Assembly: GCF_014648655.1 (NCBI RefSeq)
Contig: NZ_BMRN01000003.1
Span: 124,001-188,000 of the forward strand
Origin: Streptomyces atratus
GTDB taxonomy: Bacteria; Actinomycetota; Actinomycetes; Streptomycetales; Streptomycetaceae
DNA: 64,000 nt
Direction of reading: 5' to 3'
Shown: positions 8,266 to 16,482 of the stretch, one piece after another
Layout: every line of letters begins with the position of its first letter
Position numbering within the stretch: the stretch's first letter is position 1
Made by a program: the position numbers and the translations under genes
Notes under the pieces: model-generated
Told to the model about the DNA's origin: nothing
The model's input: only the letters and a program-made list of their open reading frames with translations
Database searches by the model: none

Positions 8266-10671
8266 ATGCCGTCGTACTGCCCCTTCTGTGGAACACCGGC
8301 CCCGGACGAGGCGCGCTTCTGCATGAAGTGCGGGCGCGAGCGGCCGACCGTGGAAGCGGCGCCGGCCGCCCCGCCGACGATGCCTGACGCGCCGCCACGG
8401 CCACCTCAGCTCCTGCCGCACCAGCCCGCGCCGCATGAGCCGCCCCAGCCTCCGCCGCCCGGCTATGCGCCGATGCCGGCCGCCCCGCCGCTGCCGGGCC
8501 CCGCCGCGCCATCGCCCTTCGGTGCGTTCCTCGGCCGGGCCTTCCGCGGCGACTGGGCGGGTTCGGCGAAGGCGGCGGCCTGGCCCACCGGGCTGATCCT
8601 CGCCCTCGCCGTGGCGCTCGCCATCCCCTCGTACGGCCAGGGTGACGACGTCGTCGTCGGCTGGAGCGACCGGCTGCGGATCGCGCTGGCGATGTTGCTC
8701 CAGGCGTTCGGCGGCGGCTTCGAGGTGCGGTCCACCGGTCCGGGCGGCGGCTTCGACGGCAACGGCTTCGACGGCAGCGGGTACGACTCCGGAGGCGGCG
8801 TTTCGCAGGGCGGTGCCACGCTCTCCGTGGTCCCGCTCACGGTCACCGTGCTGTGGGTGGGTGCGCTGTTCCTGGGCGCCCGGGCGGCCCGTAAGCAGGG
8901 CGGTGGCATGGAGGCGGCGGTACGGATCAGCCTGGTGGCCACCGCCGCCGTCCTGGTCCTCGGGCTGTTCGCCCAGCCCGATGTCGCGGGTGTCTCGGTC
9001 TCGTCCGCGCCGCTGCTCGCCGCCCTCGGGGCGCTGGTGATCTCGTTGCTGGTCACCGGCGGCGTACTGCGACGCGACGCGTCGGCCCAGTGGCCGGCCG
9101 CGCGGCCGGTCGCGCACACCGTGGTCCGGGCGGCGGGGACGGCGGTACGGGCGCTCGGCGTTGTCCTGCTGCTCTGCACCCTGATCGGCTTCATCGCGTA
9201 CGCCAATGCTGACGGTGTGGACGGCGAAGCCATGCTGATCGCGCTGCCGTTGCTGCCGAACATCGGTCTGATGGTGCTCGGACTGAGCTGGGGCGCCCCG
9301 GTCGAGTACGACATGCGGGGGCAGGTGAGCTACCTCGGCTCCAACCTGGAGCACGGCGGCTTCGGGCTGTCCGAACTGGGCAAGGAACTGAACGGCTGGG
9401 CGGTGGCCGGAGCGCTGGTGACCGGTGTCGTCTGCGCGCTGACGGTGGGGATCTCGGCCGCGCGGCGCTCGGCGGACCGTCGTGAACAGGCCACCGTGGG
9501 CGGGATGTTCCTGGCGATGTTCCTGGTGCTGTGCGGGTTCAGCGGAGTGTCCACACAACTGTCGGGCGGCGTCGGGGGCGTGGGCGGCCAGGGCACGGCG
9601 GAGCTCGCACCGAGCGTGCCGGACGCGCTGCTGTTCGGGCTGTTGTGGGTGGGCGGCGCGGTACTCGTGGCACCGCATCTGCTGCGGCTGCTGGGGCGGA
9701 CCGCGCCGACGCCGGTGCCTCCGCCGCCTGGTGCGGCTCCGGCGGTTCCGGCCCAGGCCCCGGCCTCGTACGACCCGGCGGCCTCGGCCCCCACCGCGGT
9801 CGTCCCGGCGCCGACGGCCACCCCGCCGACACCTCCCGCTCAGGCTCCGACTCCGGCTCAGGCTCCGACTCCGGCTCAGGCTCCCGCTCAGGCTCCGTAC
9901 GACGCGGCCCCCTACGACCCGCAGACCGTCGGGCTGACCGTCGCGCCCGCGGTTCCTCCGGCCTCCCCGGCCGGTGACCGCAGGCGCACCGCGCTCGTCT
10001 GGACCGGCACCCTCGTCGCGGCGCTGCTCGTCGGCGGCGGCGCGACCGCGGGAGTCCTGGCCCTGATGGACGGCCGGGGCGGCGACGGAGCGGTCACGGA
10101 CGACAAGCCCACCGCCGAATCCCGGAGCAGCCTCGCGCCTTCCGGTGAACCGACCGCGTCCCCGTCCGTGTCCGGCAGCCCGACCCCCACCGCTTCCACC
10201 ACCCCGTCCGCCCCCACCGTGCCCGAGGGCTTCCGGCTCGTCTCCGACACCGCCGGCTTCTCCTTCGCCGTCCCCACGCTCTGGGACCGGCAGAGCGAGA
10301 AGAACCACCAGATCACCTACGCGGGCTCCACCGGCCGGGCCGAACTCAAGGTCGGCGTCATCCGCAACGCCCCGTACAGCTCGTACGAGAACTTCCGGAC
10401 GCTGGAGCGGACCGCCGACGCCAACCAGAAGAACTACCGACGGCTGCAGTTGTCGGCCAACACGTTCCAGGGGCTGCATGGCGCGATCTGGGAGTACACG
10501 TACGAGGACCGGGACAGCGGCGAGACGATCCACGCGATCGACCAGAGCTACCTCGCGGACGACGGCACCGAGTACGCCATCTACACCACCGAGCGCGACA
10601 CCGACTGGCCGCAGGCCCGGCGGATCTTCGACACCGCCCTGTCCACCTGGATGCTCAACGACATCGACTGA
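8266..10671 (+). CDS. Zinc-ribbon multi-pass membrane protein
   Basis: This 801-residue protein starts with a zinc ribbon (CPFCGTPAPDEARFCMKCG, residues 4-22) and a Pro-rich linker. A block of about eight hydrophobic helices with Gly-rich loops spans roughly residues 110-490. Next come a second Pro/Ala/Gln linker with short repeats (about 490-565), another helix near 585-605, a Ser/Thr/Pro stalk and a C-terminal extracellular domain of about 140 residues (EGFRLVSDTAGFSFAVP onward). The ATG at 8266 was preferred to a GTG at 8209 because it has GGAG six bases before it and begins directly with the ribbon. The C-terminal domain resembles those ending some Streptomyces membrane kinases, so a sensory role is possible. 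I do not know a function. It is convergent with the GNAT gene, 9 bases apart. Confidence 0.85.
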   Translation: MPSYCPFCGTPAPDEARFCMKCGRERPTVEAAPAAPPTMPDAPPRPPQLLPHQPAPHEPPQPPPPGYAPMPAAPPLPGPAAPSPFGAFLGRAFRGDWAGSAKAAAWPTGLILALAVALAIPSYGQGDDVVVGWSDRLRIALAMLLQAFGGGFEVRSTGPGGGFDGNGFDGSGYDSGGGVSQGGATLSVVPLTVTVLWVGALFLGARAARKQGGGMEAAVRISLVATAAVLVLGLFAQPDVAGVSVSSAPLLAALGALVISLLVTGGVLRRDASAQWPAARPVAHTVVRAAGTAVRALGVVLLLCTLIGFIAYANADGVDGEAMLIALPLLPNIGLMVLGLSWGAPVEYDMRGQVSYLGSNLEHGGFGLSELGKELNGWAVAGALVTGVVCALTVGISAARRSADRREQATVGGMFLAMFLVLCGFSGVSTQLSGGVGGVGGQGTAELAPSVPDALLFGLLWVGGAVLVAPHLLRLLGRTAPTPVPPPPGAAPAVPAQAPASYDPAASAPTAVVPAPTATPPTPPAQAPTPAQAPTPAQAPAQAPYDAAPYDPQTVGLTVAPAVPPASPAGDRRRTALVWTGTLVAALLVGGGATAGVLALMDGRGGDGAVTDDKPTAESRSSLAPSGEPTASPSVSGSPTPTASTTPSAPTVPEGFRLVSDTAGFSFAVPTLWDRQSEKNHQITYAGSTGRAELKVGVIRNAPYSSYENFRTLERTADANQKNYRRLQLSANTFQGLHGAIWEYTYEDRDSGETIHAIDQSYLADDGTEYAIYTTERDTDWPQARRIFDTALSTWMLNDID
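9839..9899 (+). repeat. In-gene tandem repeat coding PAQAPT units
   Basis: An 18-base unit (CAGGCTCCGACTCCGGCT) occurs twice in perfect tandem and is followed by two shortened units. It codes for part of a Pro/Ala/Gln linker in the zinc-ribbon membrane protein. Such repeats expand and shrink easily, so linker length may vary between strains. Confidence 0.8.
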
Positions 10672-10680
10672 TCCGGCTCG

Positions 10681-11205
10681 TCACGCGTTCAGCGCCAGCC
10701 GGAAGCACTGCACCACCTGTCCCGCCCGCTCGGTCGTGAAGCTCTCCGCCCGCTCCATCCCCAGCCGCCGGGCCACGGCGATCGACCGCTCGTTGCGCGC
10801 GTCGACCGTCGCCACCACCCGCTCCACCCCGGCCGCGCGCAGCCGCTCCAGAGCGAGGCGCGCGGCGGCGGTGGCGTAACCCCGGCCCCAGGCCGAGCGG
10901 GCCAGCCGCCAGCCGATCTCGACCTCGCCCACCGGGCCGTACTCGGTCCGCGGCCAGGGCTGGGCGCCGGTGAAACCGGCCACCTCGCCGTCCTCGCCGA
11001 GCACCGTCCACAGGCAGTAGCCCAGCTCGGCGTCGAGTCGGCGCTGGCGGGCGGTCCACTCCTCGTACATCGAAATCTCCTCCGACGTACCGCCGAAGAA
11101 CTCCATCACCTCGGGGTCGTCGAACGCGCGGTGCCAGGACAGCGCGTCCTCGTCGGTGGGGACGCGCAACTGTACGGACGGGGCGGCGGAAGGCAGGGTC
11201 GACAT
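10681..11205 (-). CDS. GNAT-family N-acetyltransferase (RimJ/RimL type)
   Basis: The 174-residue protein has the Acetyltransf_3 layout. An early RxPTDEDA segment leads to the middle strand VGEVEIGWRLA and the acetyl-CoA loop SAWGRGYATAAARLAL (about 108-123), which fits (R/Q)xxGxG/A. Then ARNERSIAVARRLGMER appears in the usual place for motif B. These enzymes transfer acetyl groups to protein N-termini or small amines; the substrate cannot be told from sequence. The ATG at 11205 has GAAGGG upstream. The gene stands alone, convergent with the zinc-ribbon gene and divergent from the prenyl reductase. Confidence 0.88.
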   Translation of the reverse strand: MSTLPSAAPSVQLRVPTDEDALSWHRAFDDPEVMEFFGGTSEEISMYEEWTARQRRLDAELGYCLWTVLGEDGEVAGFTGAQPWPRTEYGPVGEVEIGWRLARSAWGRGYATAAARLALERLRAAGVERVVATVDARNERSIAVARRLGMERAESFTTERAGQVVQCFRLALNA

Positions 11206-11301
11206 CGGGAGCCCTTCGGAAGGTTGATCAGCAGGCCCCCATAGACTGCACGGGACAGGTGCCGCGCGGCACGCGATTTCGAGCCTTCGGGAGATCCGAC
11301 C

Positions 11302-12588
11302 GTGACCGAGCAGCCCCTCTCCGAGCACAGCGCGGATGTGATCGTCGTCGGGGCAGGCCCGGCCGGCTCCACGACCGCGTACTACCTCGCCAAGGCCGGA
11401 CTGGACGTCCTGCTTCTGGAGAAGACGGCCTTCCCCCGCGAGAAGGTCTGCGGTGACGGCCTCACCCCGCGCGCCACCAAGCAGCTCGTCTCCATGGGTA
11501 TCGACATCTCCGAAGAGGCCGGCTGGCTGCGCAACAAGGGTCTGCGCATCATCGGCGGCGGCGTCCGCCTCCAGCTGGACTGGCCGGATCTCGCCTCGTA
11601 CCCGGACTACGGACTGGTCCGCAAGCGTGACGACTTCGACGAGCAACTGGCCCGCCAGGCGCAGAAGGCGGGCGCGCGGCTGTACGAGCGCTGCAATGTC
11701 GGCGCCCCGATCGTCGACGACCGCACCGGCCGCATCACCGGCGTCAACGCGAAGCTCGGCGAGGAGAAGACCCCGGTCACCTTCCACGCCCCGCTCGTCG
11801 TCGCGGCCGACGGCAACTCCACCCGGCTGTCGCTCGCCATGGGCCTGCACCGCCGCGAGGACCGCCCGATGGGCGTGGCCGTGCGTACGTACTTCACCTC
11901 GCCCCGCCACGACGACGACTACCTGGAGTCCTGGCTGGAGCTGTGGGACCGCCGAGGCCCCCAGGACCGGCTCCTGCCCGGCTACGGCTGGATCTTCGGC
12001 ATGGGCGACGGCACGTCCAACGTCGGCCTCGGCATCCTCAACTCCTCCTCCGCGTTCAAGGAGCTGGACTGGCGCGAGGTCCTCAAGGCCTGGTGCGCGT
12101 CCATGCCGGAGGACTGGGGCTACACCCCGGAGAACATGACGACGCCGATCCGCGGCGCCGCGCTCCCGATGGCCTTCAACCGCCAGCCGCACTACACCAA
12201 GGGCCTGCTGCTCGTCGGTGACGCGGGCGGCATGGTCAACCCGTTCAACGGCGAAGGCATCGCGTACGCCATGGAGTCGGGCCAGATCGCCGCGGACGTC
12301 ATCGTCCAGGCCCACGCCCGCGCGACCCCGGCCCAGCGCGAACTGGCGCTGAACAACTACCCGAAGGTGCTCAAGGAGACCTACGGCGGCTACTACACGA
12401 TGGGCCGCGCCTTCGTGAAGCTGATCGGCAACCCGAAGGTCATGAAGATCGCCACCCAGCGCGGTCTGACGCACCCGCTGCTGATGAAGTTCACGCTGAA
12501 GATGCTCGCCAACCTGACCGACCCGACGGGCGGCGACGCGATGGACCGGATCATCAACGGGCTGTCCAAGGTGGCCCCGAAGGCCTGA
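11302..12588 (+). CDS. Geranylgeranyl reductase-family flavoprotein, probable menaquinone side-chain reductase
   Basis: The 428-residue FAD enzyme begins with a Rossmann motif (VIVVGAGPAGSTTAYYLAKAG, about residues 12-32). It then has FPREKVCGDGLTPRA, typical of the geranylgeranyl reductase family, and the second FAD segment LLVGDAGGMVNPFNGEGI near 300. The GTG start at 11302 is preceded by a GGGAG site. MenJ of mycobacteria belongs to this family and hydrogenates the menaquinone isoprenoid tail; streptomycetes have partly hydrogenated MK-9, so the same role is likely here. Its place between menG and the nuo operon supports a respiratory quinone role. A role in saturating other prenyl chains, such as archaeal-type or carotenoid lipids, is less likely. 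Confidence 0.85.
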   Translation: MTEQPLSEHSADVIVVGAGPAGSTTAYYLAKAGLDVLLLEKTAFPREKVCGDGLTPRATKQLVSMGIDISEEAGWLRNKGLRIIGGGVRLQLDWPDLASYPDYGLVRKRDDFDEQLARQAQKAGARLYERCNVGAPIVDDRTGRITGVNAKLGEEKTPVTFHAPLVVAADGNSTRLSLAMGLHRREDRPMGVAVRTYFTSPRHDDDYLESWLELWDRRGPQDRLLPGYGWIFGMGDGTSNVGLGILNSSSAFKELDWREVLKAWCASMPEDWGYTPENMTTPIRGAALPMAFNRQPHYTKGLLLVGDAGGMVNPFNGEGIAYAMESGQIAADVIVQAHARATPAQRELALNNYPKVLKETYGGYYTMGRAFVKLIGNPKVMKIATQRGLTHPLLMKFTLKMLANLTDPTGGDAMDRIINGLSKVAPKA

Positions 12589-12772
12589 TCCGGTGACCGG
12601 CCGACAGGGCGCGACCGGCGAGATCTCCCTCGGCGCCTGCGCCTGATCGGCCGGGGTGCGCGACGACCGGCCGCCTCGTGGACCGGTTCCGTCCCGTCCC
12701 GGGTGCCACCCACCGAGGGGCACCCGGCGGCGAACGAACCGCGCCCTGCCCGTGCCTGCCGCAGGGGCGGCA

Positions 12773-14422
12773 TCACGACGGATCGTCAGGGACGGCGGAC
12801 AAGAGGCTGTGCAGGATCGGACCGGCTGAACCACCACCCGTGACGCCCTGCTCGACGACGCACGCCACGGCCACATTGCCGCGCCGGGCGACGAGCCAGC
12901 CGTTGTTGGGTTCGTCCTCGGAGACCTCCGCGGTGCCGGTCTTCGCGCCGATGTCACCGGGCAGACCGGCGAGCGCGTGCGCCGTCCCGTCGGTGACGGT
13001 GGCCCGCATCATCGTGCGCAGTTGGGTCACCACGGACGACGGGAGCGGCTTCGTCGAGGTGGTGTCCTTGCCGCCGGGGACGATGGTCGGCTGGTGGAAC
13101 CGGCCGGACGCCGCGGTCGCCGTGACGGACGCCATGATCAGCGGGTTCGCCTGGATCCGGCCCTGCCCGATCATCGAAGCGGCCTTCTCCGTCTCGTCCT
13201 TGGGCACCGGCACCGAGCCGTCGTACGACGGGATGCCCACGTGCCACTCCTGCCCGACCCCGAAGTAGTCCCGGGCGACATCGCCGAGTTCGGTGTCTCC
13301 GAGCTTGCCGCGAAGGCTGATGAAGGCGGTGTTGCAGGACTGCATGAAGTCCTGCCGGAAGGTGGCGCCCGGGAACTCGGATGTCTCGACGTTGTGGAAC
13401 TCCTTGCCGACGGTGAGGTACTTGGGGCAGTCCACGACGTCGTCGGGCGCGACGGCATTCTTGAGCAGCAGCGCGCTGCTCGTCACGATCTTCCAGGTGG
13501 AGCCGGGCGCGTACGTACCGGAGACCGCCCGATTGAAGCCGGTTGCGGGGGAGTTGGCCATCGCGAGGATCTCGCCGTTGTCGACCCGCAGGGCGACGAG
13601 CGAGGCGTTCTTGCCGCCGGCCTTGTCGGCCAGGGCCTTGTCCGCCGCTGCCTGCCAGGTGGCGTCGAGTGTCGTGGCCAACGGTTTGTCGGACGGCTGC
13701 CCGTCCTTCTTCCCGAAGGTGGTCTCCGTGCCCTCGACTTCGCCGGTGGCCCGGTCGACGAGCCGGATCGCGCCGCGCGGCCCGGAGCCTCCCCCGGCGA
13801 ACTGGGTCAGCACCGGGTGCAACGACGGATGGGCATCGCCCGTCAGGGACGTTCCGTTCCGGTCGGTGACCTCCGGCAGAGCAGTGTCCTCCCGCTCCAG
13901 GCGGAACTTGGCGGTGTCGCTGAGATGCGGATGGACGAGCGACAGGGACCAGTCGACCTTCCAGGCCCCGTTCTTCTGTTCCCGCACGGGGAGCTGGGAC
14001 CGGTAGGTCCAGGTGCCCAGCCCGGTGACGGGCATCTTCGCCGTGAAGGCGACCCGGACCGTGCCGTCGTCCTCCTTCGTGGCCCGTGCGGGGGTGAGCT
14101 CCGGCTTGCTGATGTCGAGACCCGCGGTGAAGTTGCGCAGCACCTCCTGAGCCCTCGCGGGACTCGTGGTGCGGGAGCCCGCGCTGTCGAGCCGGCCGCC
14201 CGCCCAGTCCGCGAGGAACGCCCGGGCCTGAGCGGTCGCCGCGGCATCGGGGGTGTCGTCGCGCTCGAAGGGGCCGAGTCGGGCGGCATACGCGCCGCCC
14301 GCGGCGACGGCCGTCACGACGGTCAAGGCGATGCCCGCCCGGAGGCCGGTGCGACGGCCCCGGTGGCGGTGGGTGGTGGTGTGCCCGGAGTCCGCGTCGG
14401 GAGCTGGGAAAGGGTGCGTCAT
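12773..14422 (-). CDS. Penicillin-binding protein (transpeptidase)
   Basis: This 549-residue class B-type PBP has a short cytoplasmic tail, one helix at about 26-46, an NTF2-like/MecR1-type domain (about 58-165) and a transpeptidase domain with all three active-site motifs: S308-T-W-K311, S362-C-N364 and K494-T-G-T. It cross-links peptidoglycan outside the membrane. A PBP dimerisation head is reduced, as in the PBP2a-like subfamily. It is divergent from a LysR gene, with an ATCGAT inverted repeat between them. In Streptomyces cacaoi a LysR/serine-hydrolase pair (BlaA/BlaB) controls a divergent beta-lactamase gene; here a PBP takes that place, which suggests an inducible, possibly beta-lactam-tolerant transpeptidase. 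That last point is inference. Confidence 0.92.
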   Translation of the reverse strand: MTHPFPAPDADSGHTTTHRHRGRRTGLRAGIALTVVTAVAAGGAYAARLGPFERDDTPDAAATAQARAFLADWAGGRLDSAGSRTTSPARAQEVLRNFTAGLDISKPELTPARATKEDDGTVRVAFTAKMPVTGLGTWTYRSQLPVREQKNGAWKVDWSLSLVHPHLSDTAKFRLEREDTALPEVTDRNGTSLTGDAHPSLHPVLTQFAGGGSGPRGAIRLVDRATGEVEGTETTFGKKDGQPSDKPLATTLDATWQAAADKALADKAGGKNASLVALRVDNGEILAMANSPATGFNRAVSGTYAPGSTWKIVTSSALLLKNAVAPDDVVDCPKYLTVGKEFHNVETSEFPGATFRQDFMQSCNTAFISLRGKLGDTELGDVARDYFGVGQEWHVGIPSYDGSVPVPKDETEKAASMIGQGRIQANPLIMASVTATAASGRFHQPTIVPGGKDTTSTKPLPSSVVTQLRTMMRATVTDGTAHALAGLPGDIGAKTGTAEVSEDEPNNGWLVARRGNVAVACVVEQGVTGGGSAGPILHSLLSAVPDDPS

Positions 14423-14466
14423 ACCGTGAGGAGAGCAATCGGCCCAGCACTCTGTCCAAGTCGGAT

Positions 14467-14483
14467 ATCGATGGTCTATCGAT
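14467..14483. promoter_or_regulatory. Inverted repeat, candidate LysR operator
   Basis: ATCGAT-N5-ATCGAT lies in the 85-base gap between the divergent PBP and LysR genes, next to AT-rich sequence (14485-14500) unusual for this genome. LysR proteins bind imperfect palindromes in such divergent promoters. Which gene is controlled, and how, is not known. Confidence 0.5.
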
Positions 14484-14507
14484 CAAATTTGCATATGATT
14501 GCTGCTC

Positions 14508-15467
14508 GTGGACCTGATTCGGCACCTGGAGTGCTTTGTGGCTGTTGCAGAAGAGTCACACTTCGGGCGTGCCGCGGCCCGCCTCGGAATGGCCCAGCCG
14601 CCCCTGTCTCAGCGCATCCAGCGGCTGGAGCGGGAGCTGGAGGTGCGGCTCTTCGACCGGACCAGCCGCCAGGTGGCCCTCACCAAGGCGGGCCGGCTGC
14701 TGCTTCCCGAGGCGCGCGAGCTGCTCGCCCGGTCCGAGTCGCTGCGGGCGGCCGCGCGCCGGATCAGGGACGGCGAGAGCGGACTGCTGCGGGCCGGGCT
14801 GCCGCCCGACATCGCCGGCGACACGGTCGCCGCGCTCCTCACGGGGTTCCAGGACCGGCGGTCCGGCGTGGAGCTGGAGCTGCACGAGCTGTCCACCACG
14901 GATCAGCTCGCCCGCTTCGCCGCACACGAACTCGACGTCGGACTCATCCACCACCCCTGCGACGTGACCGGCCTCGAACTCGGCCCGGTCCTCCGGCGCG
15001 AGCTCGGCGTACTGCTGCCGCGCCACGCCGAGGCGGCCGGACTCACCGAAGTGCCGCTCTCCGCGCTCGCCGGGTCCGACCTGATCCTCTTCCCGCGGGC
15101 CGGCGCCCCCGTGCTCTACGACGACCTGCTCACCACCTGCGCCCGCGGCGGCTACACACCGCCCGCGGTCCGGCACGGCCAGGGCGTCAGCTTTGTGCGC
15201 GGCCTCGTGCTCTCCGTCGGCGCCGTCGCCTTCGGCCCGCGCGACGCACAGGCCGCCGACCCCGACGCCGACCTGGTGTGGCGCCCGCTCGCGGGCGCCC
15301 CGCTGGCCTGGCGGCACTCCGTCGCCTGGCCGCGCGGGCACGGCGACACCGCCGTACGAGCCTTCGCCGACGCGGCCACGCACGCGCTGCGTACCACCGC
15401 CGACGCCCGTCCCGACACCCCCACCCGCCCGATGCGCCTGCGTCCGGCATCGGAGTACTGGCTGTGA
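14508..15467 (+). CDS. LysR-family transcriptional regulator (BlaA/AmpR-like by context)
   Basis: The 319-residue protein has the N-terminal winged helix-turn-helix of LysR proteins at about residues 1-60 (HLECFVAVAEESHFGRAAARL, then QPPLSQRIQRLERELEVRLF). A two-lobed periplasmic-binding-type effector domain follows from about 88. The GTG at 14508 was chosen because it gives the usual DLIRHLECF start; an in-frame TTG nine bases earlier is possible. The stop overlaps the GTG of the serine hydrolase gene by four bases, so the two proteins are co-translated. This gene pair recalls BlaA-BlaB of S. cacaoi, where both are needed for beta-lactamase induction. The effector may be a cell-wall fragment or a beta-lactam; this is inference. 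Confidence 0.9.
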   Translation: MDLIRHLECFVAVAEESHFGRAAARLGMAQPPLSQRIQRLERELEVRLFDRTSRQVALTKAGRLLLPEARELLARSESLRAAARRIRDGESGLLRAGLPPDIAGDTVAALLTGFQDRRSGVELELHELSTTDQLARFAAHELDVGLIHHPCDVTGLELGPVLRRELGVLLPRHAEAAGLTEVPLSALAGSDLILFPRAGAPVLYDDLLTTCARGGYTPPAVRHGQGVSFVRGLVLSVGAVAFGPRDAQAADPDADLVWRPLAGAPLAWRHSVAWPRGHGDTAVRAFADAATHALRTTADARPDTPTRPMRLRPASEYWL

Positions 15468-16354
15468 CCCGAACCGTGAACGTGCCCGACGCCCCCGACC
15501 GCATCCGCGCGGCCTTCGCCGATGCCGGAGTCACCGGGCGAATGCACGCACTCGACATCGATTCCGGCGCCCAACTCGGCGTCGACGCCGACCAGTTGGT
15601 CTGCACGGCGAGTGTCCACAAACTCTGCCTGCTGGTCGCGCTGCACGAGAGGGCCGCGGCCGGCGACCTCGATCTCACGGAGCAGGTCGAATGCTCGCCG
15701 GACGGCCGCGCCCCGGGGCCCACCGGGCTCGCCGCGATGCTGGACGCCACCCGGCTGTCGCTGCGCGACCTCGCGTACCTGATGATGGCCGTCAGCGACA
15801 ACGCCGCGGCGGATCTGCTCCTGGCCCGGGTCGGCCTCGACGCGGTCAACCGCACGACGGCCCGCCTCGGCCTCGATGCGACGCGGGCCGTGCACACCTT
15901 CGGCGCCATGCTCGCCTCGGTCAAGGAGGACGCGGGACCCGCCGGTGCCCAGGCACTGGCCGACCCGCACGTCGTCGCGCGGCTGCGCGCCCTCGACCCG
16001 GCCCGTTCCAACCGCAGCACCCCGCGGGACATGACCCGGCTGCTGCGCGCCGTCTGGCGCGACGAGGCGTGCCTGCCCGAACACGGCGCCGCCATCCGGC
16101 GGGTGATGGGTCTCCAGGTGTGGCCGCACCGCATGGCCTCCGGCTTTCCGTTCGACGACGTGCTCGTCGCGGGGAAGACCGGGTCGCTGCCGACCCTGCG
16201 CAATGAGGTGGGCGTCGTCGAGTACCCCGACGGCGGCCGTTACGCCGTCGCCGTCTTCACCCGCACCGCCCGCACCGCGGCCACGCTCCCCGCGGCCGAC
16301 GCCGTCATCGGTACGGCCGCCCACATCGCCGTGGACGCGCTGCGCAACCGGTAG
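15464..16354 (+). CDS. Class A beta-lactamase-like serine hydrolase (BlaB-like by context)
   Basis: The 296-residue protein has the penicillin-recognising enzyme motifs S50-V-H-K53, S111-D-N113 and K238-T-G-S in class A order and spacing. It has no signal peptide, so it probably stays in the cytoplasm, and I see no clear ExxLN omega-loop motif for deacylation. It may therefore bind beta-lactams without rapid turnover and act as a sensor. The GTG start overlaps the LysR stop (GTGA). S. cacaoi BlaB has the same kind of sequence, position and need for induction. A simple cytosolic esterase or a weak beta-lactamase cannot be ruled out. Confidence 0.87.
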   Translation: MTRTVNVPDAPDRIRAAFADAGVTGRMHALDIDSGAQLGVDADQLVCTASVHKLCLLVALHERAAAGDLDLTEQVECSPDGRAPGPTGLAAMLDATRLSLRDLAYLMMAVSDNAAADLLLARVGLDAVNRTTARLGLDATRAVHTFGAMLASVKEDAGPAGAQALADPHVVARLRALDPARSNRSTPRDMTRLLRAVWRDEACLPEHGAAIRRVMGLQVWPHRMASGFPFDDVLVAGKTGSLPTLRNEVGVVEYPDGGRYAVAVFTRTARTAATLPAADAVIGTAAHIAVDALRNR

Positions 16355-16482
16355 CGCCGAGCGGGGGCGGGTACGGGCGTCCGCCGAAAGTCTGCGGGTG
16401 CGCGACCAAGGGATGAACCGGGCGTGCGCAACGGCTGCTCAAGACTTCTCGGGTGCGGCACCCGGCGGCCCGGGCACCGCGG

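Noticed and set aside
14466..14478. Classical T-N11-A LysR box
   Set aside because: A T-N11-A can be fitted but not symmetrically within the ATCGAT palindrome, so only the inverted repeat itself is reported.
12977..15463. Upstream part of a 1125-codon open frame that ends with the serine hydrolase
   Set aside because: The sequence before 15464 in this frame is antisense to the PBP gene and out of frame with the LysR gene. Only the part from GTG 15464 carries beta-lactamase motifs.
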